Below are positions 6,528-11,672 of a DNA stretch of 11,672 nt, piece after piece. The notes below the pieces were generated by a model. It had not been told where the DNA came from, made no database searches, and saw nothing but the letters and a program-made list of their open reading frames with translations. Location of the stretch: contig SKTQ01000304.1 of the NCBI GenBank assembly GCA_007122505.1, positions 1-11,672 of the forward strand, in the 5' to 3' direction. A program made the position numbers and the translations under genes. This stretch comes from Bacteroidales bacterium (lineage in GTDB: Bacteria > Bacteroidota > Bacteroidia > Bacteroidales > UBA7960). Within the stretch, counting starts at the first letter, position 1, and the number at the start of each line of letters is the position of its first letter.

Positions 6528-9500
6528 ATGACCTTACGATCTGTTCCCTTTTTGCTGGTAGTCTTTACCCTTATTCACTACCATGCCTTTTCACAGCAAA
6601 CAGCCATACATGAAGAACCCGGTGCCACCTACAGGCAGGCAATGGAACTGTTTAGCAAGCAACAGTATGGTGCAGCAAAAAAACTGTTTGCTGAGGTTAT
6701 GGAATCCAAACAGGCTGATGGCAGCGAAATGTATGCCAGTGCAGCATTGCACGCTGCCATTTGCGCTTCAGAGTTGTTTAACCCCGATGCCGAAATTCGG
6801 CTGATGACCTACATCAAACGCTTTCCCGGTCATGTTGGGGAAAAACAAGCCTGGTTCCACCTGGCGAACCACCACTATAGAGACAGAAATTACACAGACG
6901 CAGCCGGATGGTTCAGTAAGTTGACGCTGAGAGATGTTGACCCCGGCAGAAGAGATGAATTCCTGTTCAAAAAAGGATATAGCTTATTCATGGAGGAATC
7001 TCTCATGGCGGCCGCCCAGCTTTTTGGCCAGATCACCGATACAAACTCAGCCTACTTTGCACCTGCAAAATACTACTATGGCCATATAGCCTATCTGCAG
7101 GGACATTATGAGACTGCTATGCGGGCATTTCAGGCCCTGGCCGACGACCGCATTTTCGGCCCTGTTGTTCCATATTATATTGTTCATATTTATTATCTTG
7201 AGGGAAGGTACGATGATCTGCTGGAGCATGCACCACGCTTGCTTGAGGAAGCAAGCCCGCGAAGGGCTGCGGAAATATCCAAAATGATCGGAGAAGCGTA
7301 TTTCCAAAGATCACAATACGAACAAGCCATTCCCTATCTGGATGATTTTATCCGGCAAAACCGCGGCAGCGCTAGTATTGATGACCACTACAAGTTGGGA
7401 TTTGCCTTATTCATGACCGGCCGGTACGAAGCATCCATTCCACATTTGGAAAGGGCAACGGCAGACAAAGACTCACTGGCACAAAACGCCTATTTTCACC
7501 TGGCTTCGGCCTACGTTGAATCAGGTCAGAAACGGTTTGCCAGGAACGCCTTCATGCAGGCACATCAAATCGGCATCGATGAAGATATTGCAAGAGAGTC
7601 GTTGTTCAACTATGCCCTGCTTTCATTTGAGCTCTCCTATGATCCACACAACGAGGCTGTATTGTCATTTCAAAGGTATGTGACAGAATATCCGGATTCT
7701 CCCAGGGCGGAGGAAGCGCTCGGCTATATGGTTGACCTGTATCTGACCACCAGGAATTACAGGGAAGCACTGGTTTCCCTGGAAAGAATCCCGCTCAATA
7801 CACCAAGACTCAGGGAAGCCTTTCAAAGGGTAAGTTACTACCGTGGAGTAGAGCTTTTTAACAATGGTGACATGCAGGGTGCCATAGATCATTTTGAAAA
7901 AACCCGCCGGTTTACTGAAAACAGACAATTGATTGCGGCCAGTTTGTTTTGGACAGGTGAGGCATATTACCGGCAAAACAAGTTTGAGAATGCCATTGCC
8001 AAATATGAAGAGTTCCTCGTAACACCGGGTGCTTTCTCCCTCAGAGAGTTTAACCAGGCCAACTATTCCCTCGCTTATGCCCACTTTAAGCTAAAAAACT
8101 ATGGGAAAGCTATTCCGGCTTTCCGGAAATTCATTGCAGCCACAGACGAAGATCCCCGAATGATCAACGATGCATTGCTTCGCACGGCAGATTCCTATTT
8201 TATCACCAAGCAATACAGGTTGGCACTTGATTTTTACAACCGTGCCATTAACCTTGGGGCCCTTGACACTGACTACGCAGTTTTCCAGATAGGTCTTGTT
8301 CATGGGATCATGGGCAATTTTGAACAGAAAATCGCAACCATGGAAACGTTGATCCGCAATTACCCACGCTCGTCATTTATTGACGACGGGTTATATGAAA
8401 TGGCAAATACCTGGCTGATCCTTGACAACAATGCGCGGGCTAAAACATATTTTGGGAGGTTACTGGAGCAGCATCCGAACAGTTCTTATGCCAAAAGTGC
8501 CATGCTGAAAACCGGACTCATCCATTTCAACGAGAATGAGGATGAGCTGGCGTTGTCAACATTCCGAAACGTGATCGAAAAGTTTCCGCGCACTCCCGAA
8601 GCAAAAGAAGCCCTGGCAGCCATACGAAACATATACGTTGGGCTTGACAGGGTGGATGAATATGTCAGATTTACCGAGCGAGTGGGCATTGCCGACATCA
8701 CCGTTAGCCAGGAAGATTCATTGTTGTACCAGGCAGCCGAAAACCGCTATATGCAAGGCGATTGTAGTCAGGCCATACAAAGCTTCGGCAATTACCTCAA
8801 CCGCTTCCCCGATGGAATATTTGCCATCAACGCCCAATTCTACCGTGCTGAATGTCTTTTCCGGGCCAATGCGTTCCAGGATGCCCTCGCCGGCTATCAG
8901 TTTGTGATCAGCAGACCAAGATCCAAATTTCTGGAAAACGCCCTGTTGCGTGCATCAGGTATTCATTTTAGCAATGGAAATTATTACGAAGCGCTCCAAT
9001 TATATATACAATTAGAAGAAATGGCTGAATTCCGCAGCAATGTCCTGATCGCCCAAAAAGGACAGATGCGCACCTTGTATCATCTCAAAAGATTAGATGA
9101 AGCAATGGAGGCTGCAGAGAAAGTGTTGGAATCAGACCGGCTTTCTTCCGATGTCCGGCAGGAGGCACTGCTCGTAAAAGGACTGTCAGCCCTGGAGTCT
9201 CAAGAAATGGATACAGCCAGGGTATCCCTGGAAGAGGTTGTACGGATCGCAGAAAACAGACGTGCGGCCGAAGCCATGTATAATCTTGCCCTGATCACTT
9301 TCCGCGAAGGAGATTACGGTAAAGCGGAAGAACAAATTTTCGACTATGTTGGCAAGCTATCGGCCTACGACTACTGGCTCGCGAAGATCTTTTTGTTGCT
9401 GGCCGATCTATACATTGAAACAGAAAACTACTTTCAGGCAAAACATACGCTTGAAAGCATCATTGAGCACTACGAAGGAGAGGATCTGCGTAAAGAGGCA

Positions 9501-9602
9501 GAAAACAGGATAGAGTTTATCAATGAACAAGAGCGAATGCTCCAGGAGCACGAAACAGATGATGAATTTGAAATTGAATTGGGGGAAGGTGATGATCGAT
9601 GA
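6528..9602 (+). CDS. Large secreted TPR-repeat protein
   Basis: The 1024-residue protein begins with a signal peptide of about 22 residues (basic start, hydrophobic FLLVVFTLIHYH, cut near AFS-Q) and has no lipobox, so it should be periplasmic. The rest is a near-continuous array of tetratricopeptide-type helical pairs of about 34-38 residues. Examples are YRQAMELFSKQQYGAAKKLF near 35-55, NYTDAAGWFSKL near 125-137, and ENYFQAKHTLESIIEHYEGE at 966-985. The A-x-x-x-F-x-x-x-x-x-x-x-P spacing resembles YbgF/CpoB- and BamD-like TPR modules. The last residues, about 1009-1024, are strongly acidic. TPR arrays bind other proteins, and I can give no enzymatic role. The start ATG follows AAGGA at 6521-6525, one of the few SD-like sites here. 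The following barrel gene, 130 bp on, suggests an outer-membrane partner. The stop codon lies inside a 7-bp tandem repeat. Confidence 0.9.
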   Translation: MTLRSVPFLLVVFTLIHYHAFSQQTAIHEEPGATYRQAMELFSKQQYGAAKKLFAEVMESKQADGSEMYASAALHAAICASELFNPDAEIRLMTYIKRFPGHVGEKQAWFHLANHHYRDRNYTDAAGWFSKLTLRDVDPGRRDEFLFKKGYSLFMEESLMAAAQLFGQITDTNSAYFAPAKYYYGHIAYLQGHYETAMRAFQALADDRIFGPVVPYYIVHIYYLEGRYDDLLEHAPRLLEEASPRRAAEISKMIGEAYFQRSQYEQAIPYLDDFIRQNRGSASIDDHYKLGFALFMTGRYEASIPHLERATADKDSLAQNAYFHLASAYVESGQKRFARNAFMQAHQIGIDEDIARESLFNYALLSFELSYDPHNEAVLSFQRYVTEYPDSPRAEEALGYMVDLYLTTRNYREALVSLERIPLNTPRLREAFQRVSYYRGVELFNNGDMQGAIDHFEKTRRFTENRQLIAASLFWTGEAYYRQNKFENAIAKYEEFLVTPGAFSLREFNQANYSLAYAHFKLKNYGKAIPAFRKFIAATDEDPRMINDALLRTADSYFITKQYRLALDFYNRAINLGALDTDYAVFQIGLVHGIMGNFEQKIATMETLIRNYPRSSFIDDGLYEMANTWLILDNNARAKTYFGRLLEQHPNSSYAKSAMLKTGLIHFNENEDELALSTFRNVIEKFPRTPEAKEALAAIRNIYVGLDRVDEYVRFTERVGIADITVSQEDSLLYQAAENRYMQGDCSQAIQSFGNYLNRFPDGIFAINAQFYRAECLFRANAFQDALAGYQFVISRPRSKFLENALLRASGIHFSNGNYYEALQLYIQLEEMAEFRSNVLIAQKGQMRTLYHLKRLDEAMEAAEKVLESDRLSSDVRQEALLVKGLSALESQEMDTARVSLEEVVRIAENRRAAEAMYNLALITFREGDYGKAEEQIFDYVGKLSAYDYWLAKIFLLLADLYIETENYFQAKHTLESIIEHYEGEDLRKEAENRIEFINEQERMLQEHETDDEFEIELGEGDDR

Positions 9603-9630
9603 TCGATTGTCGATTGTCGATTGTCGATTT
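9591..9630 (+). repeat. 7-bp tandem repeat overlapping the TPR stop codon
   Basis: Five exact 7-bp units plus a partial sixth: GATGATC twice (9591-9604), GATTGTC three times (9605-9625), then GATTT. The TPR stop codon TGA (9600-9602) is formed inside the second unit. Loss of one GATGATC unit would remove that stop and extend the protein by 22 residues, to a TGA inside the neighbouring 8-bp array. Gain or loss of GATTGTC units would not change the protein. Confidence 0.9.
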
Positions 9631-9652
9631 AAGCACATCTTATATAATTCAC

Positions 9653-9716
9653 ATTTCGACTTTTTGACCTTTTGACATTTCGACATTTTGATATTTCGAC
9701 ATTTTGACATTTCGAC
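9653..9716 (+). repeat. 8-bp tandem repeat array, eight degenerate copies
   Basis: Eight back-to-back 8-mers follow the pattern ATTTYGAY: ATTTCGAC, TTTTTGAC, CTTTTGAC, ATTTCGAC, ATTTTGAT, ATTTCGAC, ATTTTGAC, ATTTCGAC. From 9677 on, CGA and TGA versions alternate, giving a 16-bp higher-order unit. The array ends 16 bp before the ATG of the barrel gene, so it forms most of that gene's immediate leader. There are no spacers, so it is not a CRISPR array. Confidence 0.9.
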
Positions 9717-9732
9717 CTTATTACAAAAACAG

Positions 9733-11490
9733 ATGAAAAAGACGCCCGTTATAATTGGATTATTGATTTTTGCGGCTGCCTGTATGGTGACCCAGAGCTT
9801 GTCGGGACAAACCCAAACAGGTCTGGATATTGATGACATTCAGGTCGTGGCTCCATATGAACCTACCATCTCGGATGCTTTTAAGATCAATATAAATCCC
9901 GTGATCGAAGATACCGTAACCATTCAGATGGATTTTGACTACCGTATCCAGCCAAGGAAGATCGTTACCCGCTTTGTAGTTGAACCCATATCGCCGGCGC
10001 GTATGCGGGGCGAACCTCTGCCAAAAATTTACAACGGAATGGTCACCGGTGGATTTGGCAGCTATCAAACACCATACCTGGAAGGGTTTTACAATACTTT
10101 GCGATCCAATGAATACGCCCTCGGTGCACACCTGAGGCACATTTCTTCGGGAAAGGAAATCGATGAGTATCCCCATAGTGTTTTCAGCCAAAACAGGGTA
10201 AACCTTTACGGTACTCGTTTTTTCCGCAACAACTCCCTCGATGGCAACCTTTTGTACAACAGGCAGGTCGTGAATTATTACGGTAATTGGAGGTTGTTTG
10301 AAAACAAAAGTTTGCCTGACTTTTTGCCGCCTACCGGCACAACCTTCTCCCGTCAGCGTTACGAATTGCTGTCTTCGGCCCTTCGCTTCGGCAGTCTGCA
10401 TGCTGATTCATCCCAATTAAACTATTATGCCCGTATTGGACACAACCGGCTGAGCGACAGATTCGAAACAGTAGAAAACCACCTGCATTTTTCAGGAAAT
10501 ATCGGCAGGGAAGCAGGCAAGGATCCCTTTGGTTTTGCCAGGAAACAATATCTCGAACTGGATGTGTCTGCAGATCATTATTTTTATTCAGTTGGAGACA
10601 ACACCATCAACTCCGGGCTATATACTTTTCAACCAAAAATGCATGCTTACGTTGATATATTCCGGATTCACCTGGGAGTTCTTCTCGCTTTTCAAAATGA
10701 ACAGTCGGATTTCACACTTCGGACTTACCCGCTGGCAGGGGTGGAAGCCGATATCATCCCCGGTCTCATGACCATGTGGCTGGAAGCATCCGGTGGGTTG
10801 GAAAAACAATCATGGCGCACATTATCAGACATAAATCCATTTGTAAAACCAGGCCCCGTAACAGACTTCACCAATGTGCGGTCAAACATTCAGCTTGGAT
10901 TGAGGGGTGCTGTAAATCCATGGATGTCATATAACATACATATTGGCAGCAGCCGGATTGACAACCATCCGTTTTTTGTGCTTAACCATTTTGATTGGTT
11001 TTTACCTCACTGGCATGATTCTTTTCGTATTGTTTACGATGATATCCGGAGGCTACATGCCGGAGCAGAAGTATCAACACGTTTTGGAAGCCGGTTTGCG
11101 CTTCGACTGCGAGGCGATCTGTTTGATTATATTCTTGATGAACAGGAAAAAGCCTGGCACCATCCCATGTACCTGATTACCCTTAATGCCCGATATAGCT
11201 TGCAGGAGAAGATCATTTTTACGGCTGATCTTTTCGGCAGAGGCAAAACATACGGGCTCACACTGACACCCATTGATATGCATGAGTTTGATTGGTGGGG
11301 CTTTGAATATACCCCTTACCGGATGCATGATTTTGTCACCGATTTTAATTTGGGGGTCGAATACCGGTACACAAAACGCTTATCAATGTTCCTGAATTTC
11401 TCAAATATCACCAATGAAGAATACCAGCAATGGCTTGGTTATCCCCGCCAGGGATTCAATTTTATGGGTGGCATTTCCTATGCATTTTAA
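9733..11490 (+). CDS. Outer-membrane beta-barrel protein, TonB-receptor-like barrel without plug
   Basis: The 585-residue protein has an N-terminal signal peptide (MKKTPVIIGLLIFAAAC, cut probably near LSG-Q, about residue 26). A short mature N-terminus follows with DIDDIQVVAPYEPTISDAFK at about 32-51, a block I associate with Bacteroidota outer-membrane proteins found beside large TPR proteins. The rest is rich in alternating polar/aromatic strands typical of a transmembrane barrel, and it ends NITNEEYQQWLGYP followed by a Gly-rich strand and a final Phe. That ending is typical of TonB-dependent receptor and porin barrels folded by the BAM complex. No plug domain or TonB box is evident, and the length is short for a TonB receptor. 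I chose ATG at 9733 because it starts directly with the signal peptide; an in-frame ATG at 9688 lies inside the tandem repeat and adds a non-signal-like extension. The transported or bound ligand is unknown. Confidence 0.8.
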   Translation: MKKTPVIIGLLIFAAACMVTQSLSGQTQTGLDIDDIQVVAPYEPTISDAFKININPVIEDTVTIQMDFDYRIQPRKIVTRFVVEPISPARMRGEPLPKIYNGMVTGGFGSYQTPYLEGFYNTLRSNEYALGAHLRHISSGKEIDEYPHSVFSQNRVNLYGTRFFRNNSLDGNLLYNRQVVNYYGNWRLFENKSLPDFLPPTGTTFSRQRYELLSSALRFGSLHADSSQLNYYARIGHNRLSDRFETVENHLHFSGNIGREAGKDPFGFARKQYLELDVSADHYFYSVGDNTINSGLYTFQPKMHAYVDIFRIHLGVLLAFQNEQSDFTLRTYPLAGVEADIIPGLMTMWLEASGGLEKQSWRTLSDINPFVKPGPVTDFTNVRSNIQLGLRGAVNPWMSYNIHIGSSRIDNHPFFVLNHFDWFLPHWHDSFRIVYDDIRRLHAGAEVSTRFGSRFALRLRGDLFDYILDEQEKAWHHPMYLITLNARYSLQEKIIFTADLFGRGKTYGLTLTPIDMHEFDWWGFEYTPYRMHDFVTDFNLGVEYRYTKRLSMFLNFSNITNEEYQQWLGYPRQGFNFMGGISYAF

Positions 11491-11524
11491 AATGCTGTTT
11501 ATCTGCATGTTAATAGTTTAATTT

Positions 11525-11552
11525 GCCTGATTTTTTTGTGGGAAAATTCGGC
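11525..11552. repeat. Imperfect inverted repeat in the gyrB promoter region
   Basis: GCCTGATTTT (11525-11534) faces AAAATTCGGC (11543-11552) across an 8-bp loop. Nine of ten positions can pair, counting one G-T. It overlaps the -33 region of the gyrB promoter. It could be the transcript end of the barrel gene or a regulatory site; no T-run follows the stem on the forward strand. Confidence 0.35.
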
Positions 11553-11570
11553 AAAAAATCGTATCTTTGC
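11535..11570 (+). promoter_or_regulatory. Bacteroidota-type promoter for gyrB
   Basis: TATCTTTGC at 11562-11570 is a full match to TAnnTTTG plus C. A TTTG at 11535-11538 lies 23 bp upstream, slightly further than usual. The start of transcription should fall near 11576, giving a leader of about 16 nt before the gyrB ATG. Confidence 0.65.
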
Positions 11571-11592
11571 CCGTTAATGTAAAACCCATCTT

Positions 11593-11672
11593 ATGAAGGC
11601 ACCTTTAAAGCCCACAGACATTGAAAAAATTAATTATGATGCCACGAGTATCCAGGTACTGGAAGGTCTTGA
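11593..11672 (+). CDS. gyrB: DNA gyrase subunit B, N-terminal end (partial)
   Basis: The frame opens with ATG at 11593 and runs off the window after 26 full codons. After a variable start (MKAPLKPTDIEKIN) it reads YDATSIQVLEGL, which matches the highly conserved GyrB N-terminal block Y-x-A-x-S-I-Q-V-L-E-G-L that precedes the ATPase domain. GyrB supplies the GHKL-type ATPase of DNA gyrase, which works with GyrA to introduce negative supercoils. The related ParE normally lacks the Q-V-L-E-G-L form in Bacteroidota, so gyrB is preferred. The gene has its own promoter 23 bp upstream of the ATG. The ATP-binding residues lie beyond the window. Confidence 0.87.
   Translation, partial: MKAPLKPTDIEKINYDATSIQVLEGL

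Noticed and set aside
9591..9716. CRISPR array
   Set aside because: The repeats are 7 and 8 bp long with no spacers, and no cas gene is present.
9688..9732. In-frame ATG 45 bp upstream of the chosen barrel start
   Set aside because: It lies inside the 8-bp tandem array and would put 15 charged and polar residues before an otherwise perfect signal peptide. The ATG at 9733 starts directly with that peptide.
9733..9783. Lipoprotein signal in the barrel protein (Cys at about residue 17)
   Set aside because: AAAC lacks the usual Leu at -3, and a normal signal-peptidase I site near LSG-Q follows. A barrel also needs no lipid anchor.
9408..9839. Reverse-strand open frame encoding a Lys/Cys-rich repeat peptide (MSKCRNIKMSKC)
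   Set aside because: The repetitive residues simply translate the 8-bp tandem array, and the frame lies antisense to the ends of two well-supported genes.
9760..10401. Reverse-strand open frame of 213 codons
   Set aside because: It is fully antisense to the barrel gene, which has a signal peptide and a typical C-terminus. No family features appear in the reverse frame.

Overview
The window looks like a chromosomal stretch of a Bacteroidota bacterium, most likely a Bacteroidia-type member; I cannot place it more precisely. Four things suggest this: promoters of the Bacteroidota type (a TAnnTTTG box near -7, sometimes with TTTG near -33) before several genes, few clear Shine-Dalgarno sequences, a DUF2027-type protein, and an outer-membrane barrel with the aromatic C-terminus usual in this phylum. 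Base composition and style are even throughout. I see no transposase, integrase, tRNA or CRISPR array.

Left part (1-5169). The window opens in the last 47 codons of a forward SGNH/GDSL hydrolase. Four reverse-strand genes then face it. In their own direction of transcription (from 5169 down) they are a Wzx-like polysaccharide flippase, a Wzz-type chain-length regulator, an O-antigen ligase/polymerase-family membrane protein (GTG start, 7 bp after the Wzz stop) and an FMN nitroreductase with its own well-formed promoter. The first three are the membrane steps of Wzx/Wzy-type surface glycan assembly: flipping the lipid-linked unit, setting chain length, and polymerising or ligating it. No glycosyltransferase or export gene is next to them, so the glycan itself must be made elsewhere.

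Centre (5170-6527). A 269-bp divergent spacer holds a 15-bp imperfect inverted repeat that brackets a good forward -7 box. The forward gene after it encodes a DUF2027-type protein lacking the C-terminal Smr domain that such proteins often carry. Only 11 bp after its stop begins a complete bacterial class A RNase P RNA (rnpB, about 6101-6477), the firmest RNA call here.

Right part (6528-11672). A 1024-residue secreted TPR-repeat protein is followed by a 585-residue outer-membrane beta-barrel protein related to TonB-dependent receptor barrels but with no visible plug. They look like an envelope pair in one transcription unit. The spacer between them is filled by two different tandem-repeat arrays, a 7-bp unit overlapping the TPR stop codon and an 8-bp unit with a 16-bp higher-order pattern. 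The window ends in the first 26 codons of gyrB, behind a strong -7 box.

Most of the window is ordinary core and envelope chromosome. I found no clear new defence, mobile or biosynthetic system. The items most worth a second look are the double tandem repeat, the uncharacterised TPR/barrel pair, the inverted repeat around the DUF2027 promoter, and the Smr-less DUF2027 gene abutting rnpB.
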